This document shows, in pieces, positions 17,701 through 27,114 of a stretch of DNA of 33,161 nt. Each line of letters starts with the position of its first letter. Within the stretch, counting starts at the first letter, position 1. The stretch is taken from the NCBI GenBank assembly GCA_001790815.1, contig MGDU01000005.1, positions 1 to 33,161 on the forward strand, written 5' to 3'. The notes beneath the pieces are model-generated. The model made no database searches. It was not told the origin of the DNA and was given only the letters and a program-made list of their open reading frames with translations. The translations under genes were made by a program, and so were the position numbers. This DNA comes from Candidatus Uhrbacteria bacterium RIFCSPHIGHO2_02_FULL_46_47. Lineage in GTDB: Bacteria; Patescibacteriota; Patescibacteriia; GWA2-47-26.

Positions 17701-20639
17701 TTGCAGACAGTAGATTTTTGTGGAATAATCGGATACAAATCCTCTTGCGGAGTTGGCGGAGTTGTAGGCCAAAGACGATCAAGATCAGCAGTGGAAAGTT
17801 TTGTCTGCAAAGCCACGCGCGTAAAGGCCGGTTCAAACTTGGAAGGCAGTTTCAAATATGTATCATAACCAACGCATTCGCCCGGACATTTGTCCAGGGC
17901 AGTGGCAATGGCGGAAATAGGGCTTAGCCCTGCGGCAGGGCTAAGCCCTGAAGGCGTGTATAATTCGCACCCAACTTCTTCGCCTCGGCAGTAGCGCGTA
18001 TAACCTTCACAAAGAGAATTTTGATTGGCTTCACCAGTACAGCCAAGGTAATCCGGCGGAATGCGGTAATATGATTTTTTAATCTCAGTTGTAGTACCAT
18101 AACCTTCACGATAATTTGTGGCCTGCGCACCTGCTTCAAGTTGGACTGCGTCAGCATAAATATCAATAAGGATAGTTGAACTGCCACTTCGTAAAAGAAA
18201 AACTTGCGCTTTTACTGCATTTTGTGGCGCAGTAAATCGGCAAGAGCGACGAACATAACTTGTTGTATTTCCTGCCTCAGTTGAAGGTGCAAATTCAAGT
18301 AGGGCGTCATTACCTGGTGTTGTTAAAGTACAAGTAGTATCTGCGCTACTCAAGTCAATCAAACTACTACTCTCGGTTGAGAGCCTAACAAGTGCATGTG
18401 CACGTTCAGTAATATCACTCCCTCCTTTGGCTGACAAAGAAATTGCATAGGTTAAACCGCCTTGAATAGGAATATTAGCTTGATGAACTGCACCTGAAGA
18501 AAGTTTTATTGCGCCTCTGCCTTCAAATGATTGCGCTCCATCTGAAGACCATTGCCCAGCAGCTACTACATCTAGCCAATCATCCGGCGCGCCTGTTGGA
18601 GCAACATCATCCTTTTCAAACCCGGGATTTTTAATAAGATTTGGCGCCGGAGACGAGATAAATTCCGTACAGCCCTCATTTGTTGCGTCGCATTTTGGAG
18701 CATCGCGATCAAGATAAAGCCGCGAAGAGTTTGGATCCCACGTGCCGGCAGGAGTTTGCGCGGTAAGTAGCGCTGTGCATCCGGCGTTTTCCGCATTGCA
18801 TGAACCAAAGTCCACGGTATTTTCCAAAATTGAAACCACACTTCCTTCTTTTGGCGTAAACGTATCGCAACTCGCGTATTGCTTATCGCAAGTATCCGCG
18901 TCAAACCGCCAAGTATTTCTCTCGCGCGTGCAATATCCCCAAGCTTGGCATCCTCCCTGATTATCCTCGGCCACGCAGTGTTTCAAATCCGCGCAGGTAT
19001 CTTGCCGACCGCTTTGCAATCCGTCCAGGCTGGCGCCGGAGACAATCGCGCCGCAGGTTGCTGGAGGCGCGTCAAGAACCCAATTTGGATCAACCAGTCC
19101 GCAAAAACGATCTTCCGCAGGATCAGCGGTTTTTCCTTGGCATCCGGGACTGTCTCCTTCTTTGGTATAGCCGTCAAGCACGTCGCCAAACGTTGCAGTG
19201 GATACAGTGGATGCAGTGGATGCGTCCTGTAAAATCCTTTGCGCGGCAAATTCCCAACCCAGCGGAATGATACGCAATAATCGAAGTTTCTTAAGTGATG
19301 AATTAGGATAGGCAGTTAAATAGTCTCCTTCATTTGGTGTTCCTTCATTAGCAGGACTGATATATCCAAACGGCCGGTTGCGTTCAAGATACCCTTTTTG
19401 CACTGCCTCAGAAACTGTAAGCGGCGTCCCGGCAAGCGCTTGTTGAATCGCGGCCATAAACTTAGTGTCAATGGTGCATTGAAACTGCGTGGCAAATTTT
19501 TGTTCATTAATACCTGTAGGACAAGAGCCAAGTTCAGTTACATAATCAAAACCGCCATTGCTTACCCGAATTTGGGGGGTAAGGAGCGAAGCAACAACTG
19601 GCGAAAGTCCGGGCGCAACCGCGACTCCAGCCGATGGCGACGGCCCGCCTACTTCACTGGCTAGATTGGGAAAAGTAGTTGGCTCGTCAGAAACCAGTCC
19701 GGCCATAATAGACTTAAGCACGCGGGAAATCAGGGTGTTGGTAAAGGTTGACAAAATTGTCGTGCCAACCGCAGACCAAACCGCGCCTGAACGCGAACCA
19801 ATAAGACCGCTTGTAATATCGCCTGTTGTAATATTATTGCCACCTTTTTCTTTGGCAAGTTCGTCAAATTTTGATTTTATCGCCGTAGATGGCGTGGTAA
19901 TATTGCCTGAAATAATCCCGCTTTGCGGCAAAATCCCTTCGCTTTCCTTGCGTTTATTCGCCGCTTCTTCTTTTTTGCGCTTAATGACAATGCGAAATTC
20001 TTCATTCGCTTTAAAGGCCTGGCCAAGATCAGTATTATCCGAATCAAATGAGAGCGAAGCGTGCTTGAGCAGTTCTTCTGAACTGGTCAATTGCCGCGAA
20101 AAATTTTGCCAATTGCCAAGGGTTTGGACAAAATCGCATTTTGGCTTTGGCCTTTGAAACCGCTCAGCAAGACCAAGCGCGATAGAAAGGGCAATATTGG
20201 GAAGCGCTGGACCACACAGACTAAATCCAAGATCGCCCCAAATCGGATTTTCTGCAAGCGTGCCAATAAATTCTCCAGCGCCATCATAAGCCACAGAGGT
20301 AAGATAAGTTCCCCAATCTTCCCTTTCAAAACAGGCATTTTCGCCTTTGCAACCCGAAGCTAGTCCAACAGCCAAATCATAGGCAAGCTGTTGACCCATT
20401 AATGTTACTGTATTAACCAGCCCCATTAGAGCTGAAGCCCAAAGTGCGTCCCATACACCAAATTCAATGTTTTCTTTAATTTCTTGCGTAGCATATATAG
20501 CAACTGGCGAAACAGGCGCTTCTTCTGTCGGAATAGCAAAAACTGGCCGCGGCGCAAATACCGTTGCGACAACAAAAACAAAAGAAAAACAGACGAGCAG
20601 GGCTGAAATAGTAATGCGACGAGCAAAACGACTAAGCAT
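11778..20639 (-). CDS. Giant secreted Cys-rich surface protein (2953 aa)
   Basis: Signal peptide (ISALLVCFSFVFVVATVFAPRPVFA); many C-x(n)-GC-x2-[FYL] motifs; CBM-like NLIKNPGFE segments; PKD-like WDDG near the C-terminus. Confidence 0.85.
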   Translation of the reverse strand: MLSRFARRITISALLVCFSFVFVVATVFAPRPVFAIPTEEAPVSPVAIYATQEIKENIEFGVWDALWASALMGLVNTVTLMGQQLAYDLAVGLASGCKGENACFEREDWGTYLTSVAYDGAGEFIGTLAENPIWGDLGFSLCGPALPNIALSIALGLAERFQRPKPKCDFVQTLGNWQNFSRQLTSSEELLKHASLSFDSDNTDLGQAFKANEEFRIVIKRKKEEAANKRKESEGILPQSGIISGNITTPSTAIKSKFDELAKEKGGNNITTGDITSGLIGSRSGAVWSAVGTTILSTFTNTLISRVLKSIMAGLVSDEPTTFPNLASEVGGPSPSAGVAVAPGLSPVVASLLTPQIRVSNGGFDYVTELGSCPTGINEQKFATQFQCTIDTKFMAAIQQALAGTPLTVSEAVQKGYLERNRPFGYISPANEGTPNEGDYLTAYPNSSLKKLRLLRIIPLGWEFAAQRILQDASTASTVSTATFGDVLDGYTKEGDSPGCQGKTADPAEDRFCGLVDPNWVLDAPPATCGAIVSGASLDGLQSGRQDTCADLKHCVAEDNQGGCQAWGYCTRERNTWRFDADTCDKQYASCDTFTPKEGSVVSILENTVDFGSCNAENAGCTALLTAQTPAGTWDPNSSRLYLDRDAPKCDATNEGCTEFISSPAPNLIKNPGFEKDDVAPTGAPDDWLDVVAAGQWSSDGAQSFEGRGAIKLSSGAVHQANIPIQGGLTYAISLSAKGGSDITERAHALVRLSTESSSLIDLSSADTTCTLTTPGNDALLEFAPSTEAGNTTSYVRRSCRFTAPQNAVKAQVFLLRSGSSTILIDIYADAVQLEAGAQATNYREGYGTTTEIKKSYYRIPPDYLGCTGEANQNSLCEGYTRYCRGEEVGCELYTPSGLSPAAGLSPISAIATALDKCPGECVGYDTYLKLPSKFEPAFTRVALQTKLSTADLDRLWPTTPPTPQEDLYPIIPQKSTVCNAENDGCEEFTNLRTEQRQYYSDLRACQVPAPDSQTYFTWEGSDTTGYQLKTWSFKRSNRSYSAGNDLIKTFTAGPAIPPCTNYSVTPPTTTGGIVTVNCEDNTATDAGTNQAICDPAPDSDLTPEERTDCRAFYDANGNIFNRFLSRTIISTDECQSFRWTGLPRLPEIAPKTGETPDALRLRLEETACLASHGSWDGILKQCLYLGAPSLSKGCSAALNGCRGFKGNTGSNIAQVFSEDFESITTPLSTIGWPSLYGEYSSEALTVQGHSLKNGSVPNDGGTDRRLNNPTGASPLLTPGGNYFVSFNAKGTAGSKLRALLKNHGGTGAPEDIFGGALGAVALTPDWQRFELGPLALSTVAQADILPCPSTGAVTVTASTPCSIGGEVRCTIPQGTSTCNYLNDPKLLFRNVSGSTATFYLDDVILREVRDTVYLVKNSSRIPASCDTLSSEAGGGYLRGAMLGCREYKDRAGTPPQYLKSFSSLCRKEAVGCTDLIDTRGLDSQYSQQFNTTNSGICRGAPGDCFVNSINVCDIGTDETYCSYNLNLTVDDWTVPNDLHRFVVIDKASAKACNEKQKGCTAFAAESAPDITLRRINNPNKYNETLCTFEAGGCEAWTRSDNSPAYFKNPGASGCEWKTNVAIGAGTYLGWFRAQKQPVVDGATDTDPATLAVIYFNTKEECQGFGAWNFVTGTCVDPGGNTLDPGECGGVDCNVETCTKGAGGKWKQLTPTTGQCEAETPCYGAVTVEDLEGAPGGDVRPRVKVDVINTYLIGGTTFGLWQNADPSYGGKAGACPAPQATCTALTDPTDVDVNGVGKTYYLKDNTRLIDARSACKGQVSRAQGCVLFDNKENPSKLWSAEQTYFLSDAQRGALVNTVSSQETICVGGTQHGKVCVASGAGVGQVLSSACTGGGGICRAGAANNTNTVLKVQRDRVCAEWFQCASARFTYDDQLGRFKTVCDILGRCNASAATPEEGSVSINTCGSWVPRPLLNLRPQVDPASCANAGFDWDGLAQRCTINDSAKCGELGGIWHPASGGSPSRCELGILKETMYRLRDRTFSGQDYTGYSIANLYRIDQLQEVNVGTREAPKYVLAHVLSTPCTPGSGAGGCLGSQDCTADGRCVISPDGVSFNTTHSEEKFCRAYPERASPFPKTENTKNNLSYENIKLCENEVEPEHARELSDSSNCECKYQKVEYGGETRYFPLLAGTAGSSVEIPDNLCVGFPAFNSTKLACETAGGTWQTKGAARTVIGLAGYCLEDDMAQNRSVLNGDQTTYPCLTWLPVDQLPSEQDIYARAVQASYTVGNPDSLAEGPYGRYYCLLGGESSFERIKEDIEFRALSTSDGELRALTYDMRSKNIYRYDIQRVVIRVNGKNGSNTSERDGEFSINPGTGRILKGSYNATFPAQHTDGDVEISDEAFYMFDMRFNPEEAWWAWGADNNFDGESGNDRGPNEANEHVMTNKIIPLLKNESSFPLMNNGNSAVSCEADGTWDDVGVEQYEGAFVLLNFDNETQKLLWLRLALCNTGGGSYPVEFDVNFHYHPHCDYIAKIDEALGARASAPDTEKLWSQCGSGDAGSSGSGGGNGIERCLLDGVASIYLSNKQPTPFASSLGQNDPPTALNSNPWFLNHNRLDSFALDVAGNVVPFAGWPWACADIEDAEGEGGIEDCAVQYLAPSGSDLTGEITPQTPPLPVSDEETLTVGTVTRGIARFEKLFAKSSGLGGLFGWSTTNKWYFLAGNTWDNRMGINTTGLIAGSGSSARAPQIRAAIGTAPSLTQGSATEPLAINGEYAVGSQVIGVNGFLVATARYFAFAADQHLPIRRMRIDWDDGYITGSADGLYKNAKAAAPGTTECKREDTTHGLGTSSRACQTEPYTVEHLYSCAGTDDPNWETGVACPSTDFKSLYGGCCVFNPKIQVVDNWGFCNGTCPGDVGLANDAANCIDVECDEVNPVIGGDNPWTPFAGNIVIAP
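17919..17949. repeat. Perfect 31-nt odd palindrome inside the giant gene: GGGCTTAGCCC-TGCGGCA-GGGCTAAGCCC
   Basis: Encodes in-frame SGLSPAAGLSP. Confidence 0.9.
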
Positions 20640-20676
20640 AAATCCGAATGACGAATTTCGAATGACTAATCAATCT

Positions 20677-21066
20677 TTAATGATCTAATGATTTAACTTT
20701 ATTTGCTCTACTAGTGCGTACAATACTGGCAAATATAAGATTGAGCTCATGCGCTTCTTTCCAAAGTCTACGCGCCTCTTCTTTACATTCTAAAACTGTA
20801 ATGGCTAGCATACGCAACCAATATTTTACTTCTCTAGACTCCTTTCGGCAAATGCCTATTTTATGGGTAAAATCATTCCGTGATTCTGCATCGTCAGCCT
20901 CGCAATAATTCGCACCTACGCTTGTCCCCGCTCGTATACCTTGACTTATAAGCGGCATAGTAATCGGATTCATTGGTACTTTTTTATAGAATTTGATAAT
21001 TTCCTCACCAAATCGGGCTGTTCTTTCCTCCAAATCAAATTTCTTTTCCATATTTTGGCTCGTCAT
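20677..21066 (-). CDS. Four-helix-bundle protein (S23/TIGR02436-like)
   Basis: LEERTARFGEEIIKFYK...SQGIRAGTSVGANYCEADDAESRNDFTHKIGICRKESREVKYWLRML. Confidence 0.85.
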   Translation of the reverse strand: MTSQNMEKKFDLEERTARFGEEIIKFYKKVPMNPITMPLISQGIRAGTSVGANYCEADDAESRNDFTHKIGICRKESREVKYWLRMLAITVLECKEEARRLWKEAHELNLIFASIVRTSRANKVKSLDH

Positions 21067-21115
21067 TCGTCATTCGAATTTAGTCATTGATTAGTCATTC
21101 GTCATTCTGGTTTCG

Positions 21116-21901
21116 TCATTTCTTATTCACATCTTTCAACGTCTCCTGATATAATTTCACAATCTGTTCGTCAGTAAATTTTGCCAGCAGATTTTTATCA
21201 ATCCCGCCTTGCAAAAGCAGATCGCGAATTGCTTGCGGTGAGGGATTTTTCGGAAGCTCCTCAATTTGCGGCTCTTGATTTTGAGGGCCGCTCACCGGGG
21301 CAATGCCGCTTTGAGCGGCCGCTTGTTCAAACATTTTTCTCAGTGCCGCATCATCAAACTGGCTTAAGACATCTTCAGATACTCCTGCTTGCCGCAAAAA
21401 ATTTCGTATTGAGGCAGGATCGCTAAATCCCGGTACCCCTATCTTTTCAAGCTTGGCCGTAATTGATGTCTGATAAAGACTTTTGGTAATTTCGTTTTGT
21501 TCAGTTTCGCGCGCGGACGGAAGCGCCAGCGCGCGGCAATCAGTACCTTTGGGACAATTAGGATCTGTCCCTGCTTCAATCTCTGCCTTATCAATTATAC
21601 CGTCAGAATCAGTGTCTTCCAAAAAAGGGCTGGTGCGATAAATTTGAAGCTCTTGCGCATCCGGAATTCCGTCGCGATCAGTATCTTTGGTGGAGGTAAA
21701 AAGTTCCTCCTCCGCAGTTCTGCTTTGCGAAAGCGATTTAAGCTCATCTGCGCTTAAAAGATGAAATGGCGCGCGCAAACGCTCCGGAAAAGTAGACATT
21801 GCCAGCGCAAATGTTCCCAGCCCCAATACAATAACCGCACCAAACCCGGCGGCTATTATCCATGGCTTTTGCTTCTTCATAGTAGCATTATTATGATGCA
21901 A
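21116..21901 (-). CDS. Single-TM protein with DxDxDG calcium-binding (thrombospondin type-3-like) repeats
   Basis: TKDTDRDGIPDAQE, LEDTDSDGIIDKAEIEAGTDP; TM near the N-terminus. Confidence 0.8.
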   Translation of the reverse strand: MHHNNATMKKQKPWIIAAGFGAVIVLGLGTFALAMSTFPERLRAPFHLLSADELKSLSQSRTAEEELFTSTKDTDRDGIPDAQELQIYRTSPFLEDTDSDGIIDKAEIEAGTDPNCPKGTDCRALALPSARETEQNEITKSLYQTSITAKLEKIGVPGFSDPASIRNFLRQAGVSEDVLSQFDDAALRKMFEQAAAQSGIAPVSGPQNQEPQIEELPKNPSPQAIRDLLLQGGIDKNLLAKFTDEQIVKLYQETLKDVNKK

Positions 21902-21995
21902 ATCTACAAATCTAATGCTAATCCTCGAATTGCGAATCTATTTGCTATTTGTAGATTGGCATGAAATTCGTATATTGGCATTATATACCAGTATA

Positions 21996-23012
21996 TCAAA
22001 GCAAACGCGCAAGCGCAATCCAATTTTCCACGCTTAACTCCTGGGGGCGCGCCCGCGCGGAAAGACCTGCGCGTTTCAAGGCCTCAAATACCTTGTCCCG
22101 AGGCATTTTCAGACCGGCAGAGAGGTTATTTTGAAGCTGTTTTCTGCGGCTTGAAAACCCAATTCGGACGATTTGAAACAGGTGTTTCTCAAAGTTATGA
22201 GTTGATGGAGCGCCGGGGACGCCTCTCTTTTTGTCTTGGGCAAAAAGAGAAGTGTCCCCTAGCTCAATTCTCAAAATCGCAGAATCCACCTCCGGCTCTG
22301 GCCAAAACGCACTGCGCTCCACATACGCTACAATCTCGGGCTTACCAAAGTATTGTACTGCCACCGAAAGGATTGACATCCCCTCACCCTTTTTCCCTCT
22401 CCCTAAAGGAAAGGGCACGGAATCAATTCCCTCTCCCCGTGTGGGAGAGGGTGGCCGCAGGCCGGGTGAGGGGCTTGCGCATACCCTTTGCGCCACTTCT
22501 TTTTGCACCATCACCACAATGAGTTCTGGCTTAGGTTCTTGCTCGGTAAACTTCCTAAGCACCGCCGAGGTGATGGAGTACGGAAGATTAGCTACAACTT
22601 TATAAGGCGTCCCCTCACCCTCCCCTCTCCCCAAGGGAGAGGGTGGCCGCAGGCCGGGTGAGGGAGGATGGGTGGGGTTATGCAACATCTCCACTAGTTT
22701 CTTATTTGGAATTTTCAAAATATCGCCAAGCACTATATCCGCATTTTTATAAAGCGCAAGCAATTCGGTTGCCGCGCGATACATCTTTTGGTCAACTTCC
22801 ACTGCAACTACCTGTTTTACCTTTTGTGCCAGCTCTTGCGTAAGCGCTCCCAACCCCGGCCCAACCTCCACCACGCAGTCATCCGCGTTCAGCTTCGCGG
22901 CATCCACTACCATTCGCGTAATTCGCGCGTCAACAACAAAATTCTGTCCGAATTTTTTACTCGGCCTAATACTATATTTATCGCACAATGATTTAATTTC
23001 ATCTATTTTCAT
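21996..23012 (-). CDS. rsmA: 16S rRNA dimethyladenosine transferase RsmA/KsgA with two in-frame repeat insertions
   Basis: KKFGQNFVVD, VEVGPGLGALTQEL, VVANLPYSITS, ELIVVMVQKEVAQR; MKIDEI start at 23012. Confidence 0.9.
   Translation of the reverse strand: MKIDEIKSLCDKYSIRPSKKFGQNFVVDARITRMVVDAAKLNADDCVVEVGPGLGALTQELAQKVKQVVAVEVDQKMYRAATELLALYKNADIVLGDILKIPNKKLVEMLHNPTHPPSPGLRPPSPLGRGEGEGTPYKVVANLPYSITSAVLRKFTEQEPKPELIVVMVQKEVAQRVCASPSPGLRPPSPTRGEGIDSVPFPLGRGKKGEGMSILSVAVQYFGKPEIVAYVERSAFWPEPEVDSAILRIELGDTSLFAQDKKRGVPGAPSTHNFEKHLFQIVRIGFSSRRKQLQNNLSAGLKMPRDKVFEALKRAGLSARARPQELSVENWIALARLL
22380..22473. repeat. CCCTCACC palindromic repeat inside rsmA (copy 1)
   Basis: ccctcaccc...ccctctcc...gggagaggg...gggtgagggg; encodes ASPSPGLRPPSPTRGEGIDSVPFPLGRGKKGEG. 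Confidence 0.9.
22611..22665. repeat. CCCTCACC palindromic repeat inside rsmA (copy 2)
   Basis: cccctcaccctcccctctccccaagggagagggtggccgcaggccgggtgaggg; encodes PPSPGLRPPSPLGRGEGEG. Confidence 0.9.
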
Positions 23013-23158
23013 AAAGCGAAACTGGTCGCGGAGGTGGCTGCCAGCAAAAATGTTGCGGAGGCCGAGCGGGCACGGTGTCCCGCCTTGGCGGGACGAGCGA
23101 GGCTGAGCACAAGCACCGCTTTGCACGCTGGGCAAAGCGAGTGCGGTTTTTGCGGTAG

Positions 23159-24350
23159 CTACCGCCGAGAATCAGTTGAGCGACCCTTCTTCCATCGTAA
23201 AAAGCTTTCCACAAATGGTTCTAATTTACCATCAAGCACACTGTCTGTGTCAGAGGTTTCGTATTTTGTGCGCAAATCCTTAACCATATGATATGGCTGC
23301 AAAACATAAGAGCGAATCTGATTTCCCCACGCCGCTTCTTTATATTCTCCGCGCACTTTTTTTAATTCTCTGGTCTGCGCCTCATCAGCCAGCAAATGCA
23401 ATTTGCCGCGCAAAACTTTCATGGCGGTTTCTTTATTTTGCTGCTGACTGCGTTCATTTTGGCAAGTGACTACAATTCCGGTTGGAATATGCGTAATCCG
23501 CACAGCGCTGTAAGTTGTTTGCACGCTTTGCCCGCCATGCCCTGAAGACAAATATGTATCAATGCGCAAATCTTTGGGGTCAATGGTAACCGCCACTTCT
23601 TCCAGTACCGGCAAAATTTCTACCAGCGCAAAGGAAGTATGACGCATTTTCTCCGCGTCAAATGGCGAGATGCGCACCAAGCGATGTACTCCCCGCTCGC
23701 TCTTTAGCCAGCCATACGCAAAGCGGCCACTTATCTCAAGCACAATAGATTTTATTCCGGCTTCCCCACCGCGCGACTGAGAAATCTCACGCGCAAACAG
23801 TCCGCGCCGCTCGCAAAAGCGCGTATACATGCGCAGAAGCATTTCTGCCCAATCTTGCGCCTCGGTCCCGCCAGTGCCGGCATGAATTGCTAAAATACAA
23901 TCGCTCTTGTCGTAATCGCCGGAAAACAGTACAAAAAATTCTAAATCTTCAAATTTCTTTTTTGCCTCCTCATATTGAATGTGCAACTCTTCTTCAAGGG
24001 ACACGGTCTGGCGGCGCGGGTGAGCGGCATTGGGAGCGTCTGCAGCGTTAGCGAAAGAGGACCCTTGCAGCCGCGAATCCTGCGCTGCCGGGCCATGTCC
24101 CGCCGTGGCAAGATCGATCAACATTTTTACTTCTTCTTTTAATTTTTTCCACTCCTCAAGTTCGCTTACCAATTCCTCGCGCCGCTTGGATTTCTTTTTT
24201 GCCTCTTCAGGCAAAGACCAAAAATCGGGGCGCGACATCTGCGCCTCGATCGCGGTGATTTCTTTTTGAGAAGAATCCAGGTCAAAGCAGCCTCCAGGTG
24301 TTTTCTATCCTGGAGGCAAGGTCATTAAGTTGTTTGAGAAATTCTTTCAT
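23159..24350 (-). CDS. prfB: Peptide chain release factor 2 with programmed +1 frameshift at CTT-TGA-C (TGA at 24284-24282)
   Basis: ORF 23159-24238 is RF2 (AGTGGTEAQDWAEMLLRMY, SSGHGGQSVQTTYSAVRITHIPTG); upstream ATG 24350 MKEFLKQLNDLASRIENTWRLL, then TGGAGG-CTG-CTT-TGA-C, then +1 frame DLDSSQKEITAIEAQMSRPDFW. Confidence 0.9.
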
Positions 24351-24351
24351 A

Positions 24352-24702
24352 CTACAATTTAATCTGCCTCGCGTACTTCCCCAGTACCGGCATTTCCCAA
24401 TACTTCCCTTGCATGGCACTTTGAATTCCCAAGACAGCCAGTACTAAAAGTCCAATAGTGCCAAAAAATCCTACAATCCATCCGATAAGCGGGACCCAGG
24501 CCACAAGCCAAACAATAAATGAAGTAATGGTAAGCACAAGACCTTGCTTGCCATGAAACTGCGCAAACTCTGATTGGCGTTTGCCCAAAAGCGGCAAAAG
24601 ACACAAAATCCACAAATATCCAATCGCGGCTAAAATCTTCTCATCTTTGCTCGGGTTTTTCCGCCCTGCTTCTTCCTGAACAATTTTTTCTTTTTGAGCC
24701 AT
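24352..24702 (-). CDS. Tic20/DUF4870-like small membrane protein
   Basis: DEKILAAIGYLWILCLLPLLGK...QFHGKQGLVL...; stop lies 1 nt from the prfB start. Confidence 0.7.
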   Translation of the reverse strand: MAQKEKIVQEEAGRKNPSKDEKILAAIGYLWILCLLPLLGKRQSEFAQFHGKQGLVLTITSFIVWLVAWVPLIGWIVGFFGTIGLLVLAVLGIQSAMQGKYWEMPVLGKYARQIKL

Positions 24703-24894
24703 AATTTCTTATTTTTATGGTTTATTTTACTAGTATATCATAAAAAAGAAAGCAGGGCAACCAGCATACTGGTGCCCAGACTACCGAAGGGCAGGCCGCA
24801 GCGAAAACCCTGGCGCAGCCGAACAAAGTAGAACGATTTTGAAATCTCTATAAGAGTATTGTGAGGCGAGCCGGAGCGCGGGCGGGCAAGTCCA

Positions 24895-24936
24895 GAAAAA
24901 CGAAAACAGCCCGACGCGTGTTTTCGCGCGGGCTGC
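24895..24936 (-). terminator. groEL downstream terminator
   Basis: On the minus strand: CAGCCCGCGCG-aaaaca-CGCGTCGGGCTG followed by TTTTCGTTTTT. Confidence 0.7.
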
Positions 24937-24958
24937 TCGAGGTAGTCTCCCTCTTTCT

Positions 24959-26716
<1,758 letters not shown>

Positions 26717-26720
<4 letters not shown>

Positions 26721-26998
26721 ATTATTATTCCCATTATGTCTGATTCCTCCAAAATAAGATATTCTTTTCCTTCGACCTTGACTTCATCCGGGCTATACTT
26801 TTTAAACATCACTGTATCGCCCACTTTTACATCCATAGGCGCGCGCTGGCCATTATCCATTAGTTTGCCTGGCCCACAAGCAATAACCTTGCCCTTTTCC
26901 GACTTTTCTTTATCTGCCGTTGCCGGCAAGATGATTCCTCCCTTTATCTCTTCCTTAATGGGTTCCACAAGAACCCGATTTGAAAGCGGTTTAAGCAT
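26717..26998 (-). CDS. groES: Co-chaperonin GroES
   Basis: MLKPLSNRVLVEPIKEEIKGGIILPATADKEK...GDTVMFKKYSPDEVKVEGKEYLILEESDIMGII. Confidence 0.97.
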
Positions 26999-27005
26999 AT
27001 ACTTG

Positions 27006-27096
27006 TGATACGAATCTACAAATGTTACGCGAATCTACCAATATACGAATTCGCATATTCGTTGATTCGTTCGAAATTCGCTGATTCGTATCGTAT
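27006..27096. repeat. Second copy of the AT-rich palindromic repeat, upstream of groES
   Basis: tgatacgaatctacaaat...gaatctaccaatatacgaattcgcatattcgttgattcg...ctgattcgtatcg. Confidence 0.85.
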
Positions 27097-27114
27097 TAAG
27101 GGTTTATTAGGAGG

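Noticed and set aside
1641-20639. Many plus-strand ORFs antisense to long minus-strand genes in the track
   Set aside because: Overlap confident minus-strand coding regions, low-complexity translations, no RBS or domain evidence.
20677-21066. 23S rRNA intervening sequence
   Set aside because: No flanking 23S rRNA; the gene is stand-alone.
22380-22665. CRISPR-like array from the two CCCTCACC repeats
   Set aside because: Only two divergent palindromic copies, no spacer periodicity, embedded in coding sequence.
23013-23135. N-terminal extension of RsmA (MPSVQSGACAQPRSSRQGG...)
   Set aside because: Reads through a GC-rich intergenic repeat; the conserved protein starts at MKIDEIKSLC (23012).
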